8,614 bases of DNA, from contig LVBC01000037.1 of NCBI GenBank assembly GCA_001604265.1, positions 1-8,614 on the forward strand, given 5' to 3'. The notes under the pieces are model-generated. The model saw nothing but the letters and a program-made list of their open reading frames with translations, had not been told where the DNA came from and ran no database searches. Of this stretch, positions 1 to 7,162 are shown one piece after another. Position 1 is the stretch's first letter. Each line of letters opens with the position of its first letter. The stretch is from Spirochaetales bacterium Spiro_01. GTDB lineage: Bacteria; Spirochaetota; Spirochaetia; Sphaerochaetales; Sphaerochaetaceae. Position numbers and translations under genes: made by a program.

Positions 1-77
1 CAGACCCAGGTGCGATCATACATATCAACAAAGTCCTGATCATAAAAATGTACGCAAGGAACTAAATCTTTTACCAA
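1..77 (-). CDS. N-terminal fragment of an unrecognised protein (cut by the window edge)
   Basis: On the minus strand an open frame starts with TTG at 77-75 and runs off the window after 25 codons. The visible peptide begins (M)VKDLVPCVHFYDQDFV and ends in MYDRTWV, rich in aromatic and acidic residues with no signal peptide. I chose the TTG because a clean AGGAG lies 6 bases upstream (84-88) and a TATAAT box (108-113) sits at a normal distance. I do not recognise the family from this short stretch. The gene lies downstream of and in the same direction as the lipid-kinase-like gene, but its own promoter suggests separate transcription. Unlike the other promoter-proximal genes here, it has a leader of about 24 bases with a Shine-Dalgarno. 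Confidence 0.6.
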   Translation of the reverse strand, partial: MVKDLVPCVHFYDQDFVDMYDRTWV

Positions 78-83
78 GGAAAA

Positions 84-135
84 CTCCTATTAAACGCATA
101 TTAGTGCATTATAAAGAATAATACCTAAAACATAA
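84..135 (-). promoter_or_regulatory. Promoter and ribosome-binding site of the partial gene at 1-77
   Basis: Read on the minus strand: a -35-like TTATGT (130-135), then a perfect TATAAT -10 (108-113), then AGGAG (84-88) six bases before the TTG start. The spacer is 16 bases and the -35 is weak. Predicted transcription start is near 101, giving a leader of about 24 bases. One arm of an inverted repeat (117-125) falls between the -35 and -10 boxes, where a repressor could act; that role is inferred. Confidence 0.5.
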
Positions 136-184
136 GAAGTCAACTGAAAGTTGATGGGTATTATTTTCTTGCCATGAAAATAAT
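117..184. repeat. Cluster of three overlapping inverted repeats in an AT-rich spacer
   Basis: Three perfect inverted repeats are packed into 68 bases. AATAATACC (117-125) pairs with GGTATTATT (157-165). Inside it TCAACT (140-145) pairs with AGTTGA (149-154) over a 3-base loop. ATTATTTTC (160-168) pairs with GAAAATAAT (176-184) over a 7-base loop. The first and third share bases 160-165, so both cannot form in one RNA. The block lies between the end of the lipid-kinase-like gene and the promoter of the partial gene. It may terminate the former, act as an operator for the latter, or both. None of the hairpins is GC-rich with a long U-run, so it is not a textbook terminator. Confidence 0.55.
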
Positions 185-222
185 TATGTCCATTTTTGGC
201 GTCAGTTGGGATAATTTCAGAA

Positions 223-1146
223 CTATACAATTGTTGTATAGAACAGCTCGATTGCGGCAGGGATTATCTCAACACTCAGACATTCGACAGCGTCCCCTAT
301 CTCCTCGCCATCCGCCTGTACTGCCATGCCTATGTTGTTCGACCTTATCGTGACATTGCGGCACCTGGTGTATTCCATCAGCTCAAGCTCGAGCTGTCTG
401 CCTCTCAGAAATGCGAATATCAGGCCAAGAAGCTCCAGGTGGCGAACTCTTCTGTTGGCGTAGCTCAGGTCGAGAAATCCATCGCAGAGCTCTGCTCTCG
501 GCCCCAGGATGAAGGCTGAGCCCATCCTCCTTCCACCAGAGAGCGAGAGCTGCTGGCTTGTTACATTCACCTCTCTTCCATCGATATCGAGAGAGAGCTC
601 ATAGGGCTTCGGAAGGACTATCAGATTCTCGAGGAGTGCCAGGAAGTAGCTTGGCATTCCATTGATGTGCCTGAAGGAGGAGGCACGGCTGTTTATCAGA
701 GCCTCGAAGCCAAGGCCTGCTCCATTGGCAAAGTACCTTCCCTCTGGAAAGGCTCCACCCTTCAGAAGGCCAATATCGCAGAAGCGGCTCTCTCCTCTCG
801 CAATGAGCTCGACAGCCTTTTCCAGTCGCTTTGGGATTCTGGCACTCCAGGCAAAGTCATTGCCCCTTCCCAATGGAATGATTCCCAGTTTCGCCCGTCT
901 TCCTGAGCGCATTATGCCGTTGACGACCTCGTTCACAGTCCCATCGCCACCACAGGCAACGATAGTATCGAAGCCCTGCTCTATACCCTTCATTGTCAAT
1001 TCGATTGCATGGTCCCTGTACTCTGTATGGGCAAATTCGACCTCGATGGAGTAGAGCGCAAAGCTCTCCTCTATCTTCTGTTCATATCTATTTCCATGCC
1101 CCTTCGAGGCGTTCGGGTTCACTATGCAGAGGATTTTCTTTTCCAC
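223..1146 (-). CDS. Diacylglycerol/lipid kinase family protein (YegS/DgkB-like)
   Basis: A 307-residue protein of the DAGK catalytic-domain family, which phosphorylates lipids such as diacylglycerol with ATP at the inner face of the membrane; family size is about 290-330 residues. Visible motifs in order: NPNASKG (10-16), nucleotide-binding GGDGTVNEVVNGI (66-78), PLGRGNDFAW (91-100), NGAGLGFEA (141-149), CDGFLDL (221-227) and QADGEE (277-282). These follow the family pattern, including the second domain with the conserved DG and DGE. There is no membrane segment, as expected for a peripheral enzyme. The start is GTG at 1146: no ATG precedes it before an in-frame stop, and the conserved core (KILCIVNP) begins at residue 4. 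No Shine-Dalgarno is seen. It is divergent from the MATE gene. The substrate cannot be read from sequence; undecaprenol, sphingoid or other lipids are possible. Confidence 0.9.
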   Translation of the reverse strand: MEKKILCIVNPNASKGHGNRYEQKIEESFALYSIEVEFAHTEYRDHAIELTMKGIEQGFDTIVACGGDGTVNEVVNGIMRSGRRAKLGIIPLGRGNDFAWSARIPKRLEKAVELIARGESRFCDIGLLKGGAFPEGRYFANGAGLGFEALINSRASSFRHINGMPSYFLALLENLIVLPKPYELSLDIDGREVNVTSQQLSLSGGRRMGSAFILGPRAELCDGFLDLSYANRRVRHLELLGLIFAFLRGRQLELELMEYTRCRNVTIRSNNIGMAVQADGEEIGDAVECLSVEIIPAAIELFYTTIV

Positions 1147-1155
1147 ATCACAAGG

Positions 1156-1161
1156 ATAATC
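1156..1161 (-). promoter_or_regulatory. Candidate -10 box just upstream of the lipid-kinase-like gene
   Basis: On the minus strand GATTAT (4 of 6 matches to TATAAT) lies 9 bases before the GTG start, and no Shine-Dalgarno sits between. The predicted transcription start would be about 3 bases before the GTG. I find no good -35 at 15-18 bases. This is weak alone; it is listed because the same geometry recurs at four other genes in the window. Confidence 0.3.
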
Positions 1162-1193
1162 AACACACTCTCATCAGAAAAGCCCCTAGCAGG

Positions 1194-1222
1194 TTGTCCA
1201 CTTGCAGTTTTAATGAGATTAT
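1194..1222 (+). promoter_or_regulatory. Candidate promoter of the MATE transporter gene
   Basis: TTGTCC (1194-1199, 4 of 6 to TTGACA), a 17-base spacer, then GATTAT (1217-1222, 4 of 6 to TATAAT). The predicted start is near 1229, leaving about 4 bases before the ATG at 1233. There is no Shine-Dalgarno. It lies back to back with the candidate -10 of the divergent lipid-kinase-like gene. Confidence 0.4.
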
Positions 1223-1232
1223 CGAAATTGCA

Positions 1233-2576
1233 ATGCTTACCAACAGAGAATTCAGGAAACATCTGATTGTACTGTCACTTCCGATGATGCTCCAGCAGCT
1301 TCTTACGACGACGCTTTCCTTTCTCGACACCTTGATGATAGGGCAGCTCGGGGCTACTTCTATCTCGGCTGTCGCCATAGCGAACCAGATGAATGTCCTG
1401 CTCTTCTATTGTGTCTTTGGAGTTTCAAGCGGAGCCTCCGTCTTCCTTGCCAGATACTATGGAGGAGGAAAGGAGGACAGCATGGAGAAGGTGATGGGCC
1501 TGGGGCTCACCTGCTGTCTGCTCTTTTCACTGCTCTGGTTTCTCGGCTCCTTCCTCTTCCCGGAAAGCATAATGCACATCTTCTCGAAGGACGAGGAGGT
1601 CGTAAGACAGGGGTGCAGCTACCTCAGGATCATAGCACCAAGTTACTTTCTCTATGCACTGACCTACATCTTCTCGACAGGCTTCAGGAGTGTGGGAAGG
1701 ACCAGCATCCCCCTCTACGCCTCCCTTTTCGCACTGACTCTGAATGCAGTTGGAAACTATCTGCTCATATTCGGCATCGGGCCATTTCCCCGCCTCGGAG
1801 TAAGGGGCGCTGCAATTGCAACCCTCCTTTCACGCCTTGTCGAGGTCTCGATAATAGTCCTGCTCTCCTACCTTCTCATGATGCCATACAGGATAAGAAG
1901 ACTCAGAAATGCCTTCCTCTGGAGCTGCTCCTTCTTCCTGGAATACCTCAGGGTCTGTCTTCCCATCCTTCTCAACGAGATATTCTTCGTGCTGGGCATC
2001 TCCATCTTCAAGATAGCCTATTCCAGACTTGGAACTGAGGCTTTTGCTGCAATAAACATCGCAGAAGCAATCGAAAATGTCTTCTTCATAACCTCACTGG
2101 GAATTTCACATGCGACAACCGTACTGATAAGCCAGAGGATCGGAGCTGGGGAGGAGAGCCAGGCGCAGAGGTATGCAGACCAGACAGTAAGACTCGATTT
2201 CATCATGAGTCTCATCCAGGGACTTCTGATCGCTGCAACTGCACCTCTTCTCGTCCAGCTCTTCAACATCTCGCCGGAGCTGAAGAGAGAGACGATGCTT
2301 GCCCTCTTCGTAATCGCACTCTACCAGCCTGCAATAAGCGTCGGCATGCTCTACTTCGTGGGCATATTCAGGGCGGGAGGAGACACGAACTTCTCATTCA
2401 TCGGAGAAACTGCCTGTGTCTTCCTTGTCGGCATACCGCTTGCATTCATCACAACAGCTCTTGGACTTCCGATCTACATCGTTCTCTCCTTTGTCCATCT
2501 CAACGCTGTGGCCAAAACGATCGTCGGTGCAGTACATTTGCGTTCTCGAAGGTGGATGAAAGCCATAGACTACTGA
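1233..2576 (+). CDS. MATE-family multidrug/Na+ (or H+) antiporter
   Basis: A 447-residue, strongly hydrophobic protein of the usual MATE length (~450), expected to have 12 membrane helices and to export cationic compounds in exchange for Na+ or H+. Signature stretches are seen in both halves: LPMMLQQ near residue 17, LDTLMIGQLG (31-40), SGASVFLARYYGGG (66-79), FRSVGRTSIP (151-160), LNAVGNYLLIFG (170-181) and GVRGAAIATLLSR (189-201). In the second half come ISQRIGAGEESQAQ (299-312) and the matching GIFRAGGDTN (377-386). The frame is open upstream to 993, but that part is antisense to the lipid-kinase gene; the conserved start of the family (L..L.LP) fits the ATG at 1233. No Shine-Dalgarno is present. 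Its TGA stop lies 13 bases before nagA and forms part of that gene's candidate extended -10. Substrate unknown. Confidence 0.93.
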   Translation: MLTNREFRKHLIVLSLPMMLQQLLTTTLSFLDTLMIGQLGATSISAVAIANQMNVLLFYCVFGVSSGASVFLARYYGGGKEDSMEKVMGLGLTCCLLFSLLWFLGSFLFPESIMHIFSKDEEVVRQGCSYLRIIAPSYFLYALTYIFSTGFRSVGRTSIPLYASLFALTLNAVGNYLLIFGIGPFPRLGVRGAAIATLLSRLVEVSIIVLLSYLLMMPYRIRRLRNAFLWSCSFFLEYLRVCLPILLNEIFFVLGISIFKIAYSRLGTEAFAAINIAEAIENVFFITSLGISHATTVLISQRIGAGEESQAQRYADQTVRLDFIMSLIQGLLIAATAPLLVQLFNISPELKRETMLALFVIALYQPAISVGMLYFVGIFRAGGDTNFSFIGETACVFLVGIPLAFITTALGLPIYIVLSFVHLNAVAKTIVGAVHLRSRRWMKAIDY

Positions 2577-2582
2577 TATAAT
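2574..2582 (+). promoter_or_regulatory. Extended -10 promoter (TGnTATAAT) next to the nagA start
   Basis: TGATATAAT at 2574-2582 is a perfect extended -10, with TG one base before a consensus TATAAT. The TG comes from the stop codon of the MATE gene. The predicted transcription start is 2589, one base before the nagA ATG at 2590, so the transcript would be essentially leaderless. The -35 is poor (TGGATG at 2553-2558, 18-base spacer), which extended -10 promoters tolerate. nagA may also be read through from the MATE promoter. Confidence 0.5.
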
Positions 2583-2589
2583 CGGATTC

Positions 2590-3771
2590 ATGAGCGGATA
2601 TATAATCCAGAACGCCACACTCTTCGATGGCGAGAAGATAGAGGACGGAATGTCCATAGCCTTTTCAGATGGCACTATCGAAATGGTCTGCAAGGCAGAA
2701 GAGCTTGCTGGAAAGGAAGGCTATACAAAGGTCGATGCAGCTGGCCTTCTCATCTCACCGGGCTTCATAGACACCCATACGCATGGCTCCTACGGCCACA
2801 GCACAGAGGATGCCGACCCGGAGTCGATTCTCCAGTGGTCAAGGAAGATCACAGCAACCGGAGTCACCTCCTTCTGCCCCACTACCTACACCTCTCCTCT
2901 CGATAGGCTTGTTGAAGCCACAGAGTGCATCACAGCTGCGATGGGAAACGAGAAGGGAGCCAGGATTCTCGGCATAAACCACGAAGGACCATTCATCTCG
3001 CCGGAAAAGGTCGGAGGACAGGACAGGAACGGACTTCAGAAGGTGGATACGGAAATCTTCAGGCGCCTTACCGAGCATGGCAATGTCAGAATGATGACAA
3101 TTGCACCGGAGCTCGAAGGGGTCGAAAGGCTCTCTCCTATTGCCAGAGAGAGAGGTGTGACCATGATGGCAGGACACACGAATGCCTCACTCGAGGATAT
3201 GAAAAAGGCAAAGAGGCTCGGCTTCAGGGGAATGACGCATATCTTCAATGCGATGAGCTCCTTCCATCACCGAACTGTTGGCGCTGCCGGCTTTGCTCTT
3301 GCAGATGACGACATCTTCACAGAGCTCATTGCAGATGGCCATCATGTCGATCCCGAAATAGTAAGGGTACTCTTCAAGTGCAAGGGAAGAGAGAGAGTCG
3401 TCATGGTAACGGACAGCCTGAAGCCAGCACATCTCGAAGCTGGCGTCCATACGATAAACGGAATAGAATCGGTCTTCAGGAATGGCACCTTCGTCTCGAA
3501 GAGTGACAACTCGCTGCTCGTAGGCTCTGCCCTCTCCATGGACCAGGGGGTGAGGAACCTCGTGGAATGGGGCATTCCTCTTGATGTGGCCCTTAGGACC
3601 GCAACCTCTAATCCTGCTTCTCTTCACGGCTTCGAGAAGATAGGATATCTCAGACCTCTCTACAGGGCAGATATAGTCGTCCTGGATAGGAAGCTGAATG
3701 TAAAGGCGATATTTGTAGATGGAGTCCTCAAGGAGGGCTTCATAGGAAAGGAAGTGCAATATGTGGTATGA
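2590..3771 (+). CDS. nagA: N-acetylglucosamine-6-phosphate deacetylase
   Basis: A cytoplasmic metal-dependent amidohydrolase that removes acetate from GlcNAc-6-phosphate to give glucosamine-6-phosphate, feeding glycolysis or cell-wall synthesis. At 393 residues it has normal length. Visible motifs: DTHTHG (61-66, the H-x-H metal pair), NHEGPF (130-135, metal-binding Glu132), a GGQ (142-144) where many homologues have GAQ/GAH, AGHTNAS (194-200, His196), MTHIFNAM (215-222, His217), ADGHH (248-252), VTDSLKPA (273-280, catalytic Asp275) and LVGSALSMDQGVRNL (310-324). All expected catalytic positions are present. It uses ATG at 2590 with no usable Shine-Dalgarno. It overlaps pepD by 11 bases, so the two are very likely co-transcribed. 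No nagB or transporter lies in the window. Other amidohydrolases are possible, but the motif set is specific for NagA. Confidence 0.95.
   Translation: MSGYIIQNATLFDGEKIEDGMSIAFSDGTIEMVCKAEELAGKEGYTKVDAAGLLISPGFIDTHTHGSYGHSTEDADPESILQWSRKITATGVTSFCPTTYTSPLDRLVEATECITAAMGNEKGARILGINHEGPFISPEKVGGQDRNGLQKVDTEIFRRLTEHGNVRMMTIAPELEGVERLSPIARERGVTMMAGHTNASLEDMKKAKRLGFRGMTHIFNAMSSFHHRTVGAAGFALADDDIFTELIADGHHVDPEIVRVLFKCKGRERVVMVTDSLKPAHLEAGVHTINGIESVFRNGTFVSKSDNSLLVGSALSMDQGVRNLVEWGIPLDVALRTATSNPASLHGFEKIGYLRPLYRADIVVLDRKLNVKAIFVDGVLKEGFIGKEVQYVV
3745..3754 (+). promoter_or_regulatory. Ribosome-binding site of pepD inside the end of nagA
   Basis: GGAAAGGAAG at 3745-3754 includes AAGGA (3748-3752), 8 bases before the pepD ATG at 3761. 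It lies within the last codons of nagA and supports the choice of the overlapping ATG. Confidence 0.6.
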
Positions 3772-5206
3772 AAATCTGAATGAAAAGGAACTCTGGAAGA
3801 ATTTCGATGCAATTTCGCAGATTCCAAGAGAATCGGGAAATGAAGAGGGAATAAGGAACTACATCCTCTCATGGGCCAAAGAGAATCATATAGCTTCCGA
3901 TACGGATAGTGTCGGCAATGTATTCCTCTACTCACCTGCAACAAAGGGCCGTGAGAATGTACCGGCAATCTGCCTTCAGGGCCATATGGATATGGTCTGC
4001 GTCAGGACAAAGGAGAGCAGGCACGATTTTTCAAAGGATCCGATCGAAATTGTCTACGATGGAAAATATGTAAGGGCAAAAGATACATCGCTTGGGGCAG
4101 ACAACGGCATCGCAGTTGCCATGGCAATGACCATCATTACTGACAGGAGTCTGGAGCATGGCCCGATCGAATGCCTGTTCACTATCTCGGAGGAGACTGG
4201 AATGAATGGCGCCTTCGCACTCGATCCTGAAAAGATATCCGCCCGCAAGCTGATAAACATCGACAGCGAGGAGGAGGGAATAATCTACACAGGCTGTGCA
4301 GGAGGAATCGAAGTGGACTGCAAGAAGAGAGCTGTCAGAGGACCTCTCTTCGAAAAGTCCAGATTCTTCACACTCTCCATCTCCGGTCTGCTGGGAGGCC
4401 ACTCTGGCGGCGAGATCCACAAGGGAAGGCTCAATGCGATCAAGGCACTTGCCAGAATCCTCCACAGGGCCCCTGAGTTCATGCTCATCGATATCAAGGG
4501 CGGAACAAAGAGGAATGTAATCCCTTCTGAAGCCTCTGCAAGCTTTGCTGTAAGGAGAGAGGAGGCAGAGACGCTCAGAAGCGTAGTTGTCCAGGCAGAA
4601 CGAGAGCTGAAGGAGGAGTACAGTCTTACTGACCCGGACCTTCTCATCTCTCTGACAGAGCAGAGAAAGGGACCGACCGAGGCTGTCAAGGTCAAGTGCA
4701 GCCACGATGTCATAGAGGCACTCTACCTCACACCCTGTGGGGTCCAGAGCATGTCGGCCGCTGTTGAAGGAGTTGTCCAGACCAGCAACAACCTGGCAAT
4801 AGTAGGACTGGATGAGAAGGAGTTCTCTCTTGTCAACTCCACACGCTCCCTTATCGAGAGCTCGAAGCTGGAAACTGCATATACAGTCGCTGCAGCAGCA
4901 GAAGCTTTCGGCTTCAAGATCGCTATCACAGGAAACTATCCGGGCTGGGCTCCGAATCCTGATTCAGCGCTCGAGAAGGAGCTGGTGAGTGCATACAGAG
5001 AGTATTATGGAGGAAAGGACCCGAAGGTCATATGCATCCATGCAGGACTCGAGTGCGGAATCATCAACTCCCGAATCGAGGGAATGGACTCTCTCTCCAT
5101 TGGCCCCAACCTCTGGGACGTCCACTCGATCAACGAGAAGCTCGAAGCAGAATCTGCAGAGAGAACTCTCGGCTTCCTGAGACACTTCCTGGGAGAAGTC
5201 AGGTGA
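3761..5206 (+). CDS. pepD: Aminoacyl-histidine dipeptidase / beta-Ala-His dipeptidase (M20 family PepD)
   Basis: A 481-residue cytoplasmic di-zinc peptidase of family M20, cleaving Xaa-His and a range of other dipeptides; PepD is typically about 485 residues. Domains: catalytic about 1-190 and 400-481, with the dimerisation (lid) domain between. Motifs: GHMDMV (74-79; His75 ligand, Asp77), TSLGADNG (109-116; Asp114 bridging ligand), SEETGMNGA (143-151; Glu144 catalytic base, Glu145 ligand), NIDSEEEG (166-173; Asp168 ligand), SGLLGGHSGG (208-217), HAGLECG (427-433) and GPNLWDVHS (448-456; His455 ligand). The set is complete, so it should be active. The ATG at 3761 overlaps the end of nagA and has a good ribosome-binding site. 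The stop overlaps the GTG of the next gene by 4 bases. Its role is probably peptide salvage alongside amino-sugar use; that link is inferred from context. Confidence 0.95.
   Translation: MWYENLNEKELWKNFDAISQIPRESGNEEGIRNYILSWAKENHIASDTDSVGNVFLYSPATKGRENVPAICLQGHMDMVCVRTKESRHDFSKDPIEIVYDGKYVRAKDTSLGADNGIAVAMAMTIITDRSLEHGPIECLFTISEETGMNGAFALDPEKISARKLINIDSEEEGIIYTGCAGGIEVDCKKRAVRGPLFEKSRFFTLSISGLLGGHSGGEIHKGRLNAIKALARILHRAPEFMLIDIKGGTKRNVIPSEASASFAVRREEAETLRSVVVQAERELKEEYSLTDPDLLISLTEQRKGPTEAVKVKCSHDVIEALYLTPCGVQSMSAAVEGVVQTSNNLAIVGLDEKEFSLVNSTRSLIESSKLETAYTVAAAAEAFGFKIAITGNYPGWAPNPDSALEKELVSAYREYYGGKDPKVICIHAGLECGIINSRIEGMDSLSIGPNLWDVHSINEKLEAESAERTLGFLRHFLGEVR
5191..5195 (+). promoter_or_regulatory. 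Ribosome-binding site that fixes the GTG start at 5203
   Basis: GGGAG lies 7 bases before the GTG at 5203, within the last codons of pepD. This site and the family's N-terminal pattern (KKPVIGL) mark 5203 as the start, not the longer open frame reaching back to 5032. Confidence 0.6.
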
Positions 5207-5922
5207 AAAAGCCTGTAATCGGTCTCGTTGCGGCCCTGCTTCCATATCCTGAATCGGATTCCGCATTCCATTGCGACAGGCAGTATGCGAATGATACATA
5301 CTGCCAGAGCATCGTAAGAGCGGGCGGCAATCCCATCCTGATTCTTCCAACAGAGGATATCTCTGGTTCTGTCTCCCTTGTCGATGGTCTTCTCTTCATG
5401 GGCGGTCACGATATAGACCCCTCTCTCTACAACGAAGAGAGATCAGAGCTCTGCAAGAAGAGCGTTCTCTCTGAAGACAGATTCCAACTCGATGTCTTCT
5501 ATGAAGCACAAAGACAGAAGAAGCCGATACTTGGTATCTGCAGAGGTCATCAATTGATCAACATAGCTTTGGGAGGGACTCTGTACCAGGACTACAGGCT
5601 GAGGAAGGAAACAGAAGTAGACCACCTTGTAGAAAGCCAATATGACCTGGCCTCTCATGAGATAATAATCAGGGAGGGTTCTACCCTGCACAGCCTTATG
5701 GGAAGGACGAAAGTCGGCGTGAACAGTCTCCACCATCAGACAGTCAAAACTGTGGGAAAGGGGCTTGAGGTAACAGCCTGGACAGAGGATGGCTCGATAG
5801 AGGCACTTGAAGGAAAGGACATACTGACTGTCCAGTTCCATCCCGAGTCGATGGTGGCAAGAAGCGATGAGATGCTTCCTCTCTTCACCTGGCTTGTAGA
5901 AAAGTCGACATCGTCCAGATAG
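5203..5922 (+). CDS. Gamma-glutamyl-gamma-aminobutyrate hydrolase family protein (peptidase C26, class I GATase-like)
   Basis: A 239-residue cytoplasmic hydrolase of the class I glutamine amidotransferase fold, in the family of PuuD, which cleaves gamma-glutamyl bonds. Motifs: KPVIGL at the start, DGLLFMGGHDIDP (61-73), the nucleophile elbow GICRGHQ (111-117, Cys113), VNSLHHQ (173-179) and QFHPES (211-216, catalytic His213 and Glu215). The Cys-His-Glu triad is complete and the length fits the family (about 235-255). The GTG start overlaps the pepD stop as GTGA, with a good ribosome-binding site, which indicates translational coupling. No other putrescine-pathway gene is present, so a PuuD role is doubtful; with pepD and nagA beside it, general gamma-glutamyl peptide salvage seems more likely. 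A GC-rich hairpin follows the stop. Confidence 0.9.
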   Translation: MKKPVIGLVAALLPYPESDSAFHCDRQYANDTYCQSIVRAGGNPILILPTEDISGSVSLVDGLLFMGGHDIDPSLYNEERSELCKKSVLSEDRFQLDVFYEAQRQKKPILGICRGHQLINIALGGTLYQDYRLRKETEVDHLVESQYDLASHEIIIREGSTLHSLMGRTKVGVNSLHHQTVKTVGKGLEVTAWTEDGSIEALEGKDILTVQFHPESMVARSDEMLPLFTWLVEKSTSSR

Positions 5923-5925
5923 ACA

Positions 5926-5957
5926 GAAAGGGGGCTCCAGAGAGCCCTCCTTTCCTG
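5926..5957. terminator. Hairpin between convergent genes, probable shared terminator
   Basis: GGGCTC pairs with GAGCCC across a short CAGA loop. The stem extends outward through GGAAAG-type pairing (purine-rich left arm, CCTTTC right arm) with one bulged base, giving a long stable stem. It sits in the 46 bases between the end of the C26 hydrolase (plus) and the flavodiiron gene (minus), where a two-way terminator is expected. U-runs on either side are short (TTT within the stem edge), so strength is uncertain. Confidence 0.6.
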
Positions 5958-5968
5958 ATGATGTCAAA

Positions 5969-7156
5969 TCAGTTCAGTTCTTCGAGAATCTTGTCGAATG
6001 CAGCAAGGATCTTCTCCCTGTCGGCCTCGCTTCCTGCGCCCCTGTAGTCGATTGCGTCGACGACATCGAGACCCATCTTCTCAGCTAGCGCCCTGTACTC
6101 GGCAGCAGCGCCACCGGACCAGAGGCTTGAACCGAAGTGCATGCTCTTTCTGCCCTTGACACCTTTTCTGCAGAGCAGATCCATCGCATAGACAGCCTCT
6201 GGGAACATGTTCCTTTCGTAGGTCGGAGCTGCAACTACAAGTGCAGCACTTCTCCACGCCTTCTCGAGAAGCACGGAAAATCCATCGTCTGGAATCCTCA
6301 CTACATGTACCTTGACACCCCTTGCCTCTGCCCTTTCAGAAAGGGCATCTGCCATTGATTTCGTATTGCCGTACATACTTGAAAGGAGAAGCGTGATCTC
6401 CTTCTCCTGAGGTCCCTGCGCATAGGATGCAAGCCTTGAATACCAGCTGACGATCCTGGCAACATCGCCCTTGTAGATGATTCCATGGCTTGGACAGATC
6501 ATCTTGATATCGAGGGCCTTGAGGCTGTCGATTGCCTTGAGAACGAAGGATGAGAATGGAGCTACGATGTTTGCATAGTAGCGCTCGGTCTCGGTCTCGA
6601 GCAGCTTCTTCTCAGCCTCTGAAAGCTCTGTATCGTAGACGCTCTCTGTCTCTCCGAAGGAGCCGAAGGCGTCGCAGGAGAAGAGGATGCCCTCTTCCTT
6701 GTAGTAGGTCACCATAGTATCCGGCCAGTGGACATTGGGTGCTGGGACAAAGACAAGTGTAGCACCACCCAGCTCGAGCTCCTCCATCGGCTTGATCACA
6801 TGTGCATCCTTCTTACCATAGAGGCTCAGTACCTCAAGTGAGGCTACCTTGGTGCAGTAGACAGGGATGTCCGGTCTTCTTGCGAAGAAGTCCCTGAGTC
6901 CTCCTGTGTGGTCAGGCTCCATGTGGTTGAGGACAAGGATGTCGATGTCGTCGACTGTAAGTCCCATCTCCTTGAGCTCCTCATCGAAGGAGGCACCCTC
7001 CTCTACATAGTCGATGAGAACTGTCTTCTCACTTCCACGTACTAGATAGGCGTTCACAGATACGCCATCCTTGATAGGCCAGGAGCCCTCGAAGAGCTTG
7101 GACCTATCCAACTGATATCTGAACAGTGATGTGTTCTTTGTTACTGAAAATCTCAT
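5969..7156 (-). CDS. fprA: Flavodiiron protein (A-type oxygen / nitric oxide reductase)
   Basis: A 395-residue soluble cytoplasmic enzyme that reduces O2 to water and/or NO to N2O, protecting anaerobes. Residues 1-250 form the metallo-beta-lactamase-like diiron domain, with the full ligand set: HMEPDH (78-83; His78, Glu80, Asp82), VHWPDT (142-147; His143), SCDAFGSFG (160-168; Asp162) and CPSHG (221-225; His224). Residues 254-395 form a flavodoxin-like FMN domain with the phosphate loop SSMYGNTKSMA (259-269), APTYE and HFGSSLWSGGA. There is no C-terminal rubredoxin or flavin-reductase domain, so it is the simple class A form and needs a separate rubredoxin-type electron donor, not seen in the window. 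The ATG at 7156 lies 6 bases after a strong -10 box, with no Shine-Dalgarno. O2 versus NO preference cannot be read from the sequence. Confidence 0.95.
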   Translation of the reverse strand: MRFSVTKNTSLFRYQLDRSKLFEGSWPIKDGVSVNAYLVRGSEKTVLIDYVEEGASFDEELKEMGLTVDDIDILVLNHMEPDHTGGLRDFFARRPDIPVYCTKVASLEVLSLYGKKDAHVIKPMEELELGGATLVFVPAPNVHWPDTMVTYYKEEGILFSCDAFGSFGETESVYDTELSEAEKKLLETETERYYANIVAPFSSFVLKAIDSLKALDIKMICPSHGIIYKGDVARIVSWYSRLASYAQGPQEKEITLLLSSMYGNTKSMADALSERAEARGVKVHVVRIPDDGFSVLLEKAWRSAALVVAAPTYERNMFPEAVYAMDLLCRKGVKGRKSMHFGSSLWSGGAAAEYRALAEKMGLDVVDAIDYRGAGSEADREKILAAFDKILEELN

Positions 7157-7162
7157 AACGCC

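Noticed and set aside
196..519. 107-codon plus-strand open frame at the end of the lipid-kinase-like gene
   Set aside because: Antisense shadow of a well-supported gene, with no motif and no convincing start region.
993..1232. Long upstream extension of the MATE reading frame with an earlier ATG at 993
   Set aside because: This part lies antisense over the lipid-kinase-like gene, shows no MATE homology, and the family N-terminus matches the ATG at 1233.
1409..2038. 209-codon alternative frame within the MATE gene
   Set aside because: Low-complexity translation without motifs, inside a clearly conserved transporter frame.
4031..4705. 224-codon minus-strand frame within pepD
   Set aside because: Shadow of pepD, whose full catalytic motif set is on the plus strand.
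5032..5202. Upstream extension of the C26 hydrolase frame to an ATG at 5032
   Set aside because: It is out of frame inside pepD; the GTG at 5203 has a ribosome-binding site, fits the family start and gives normal length.
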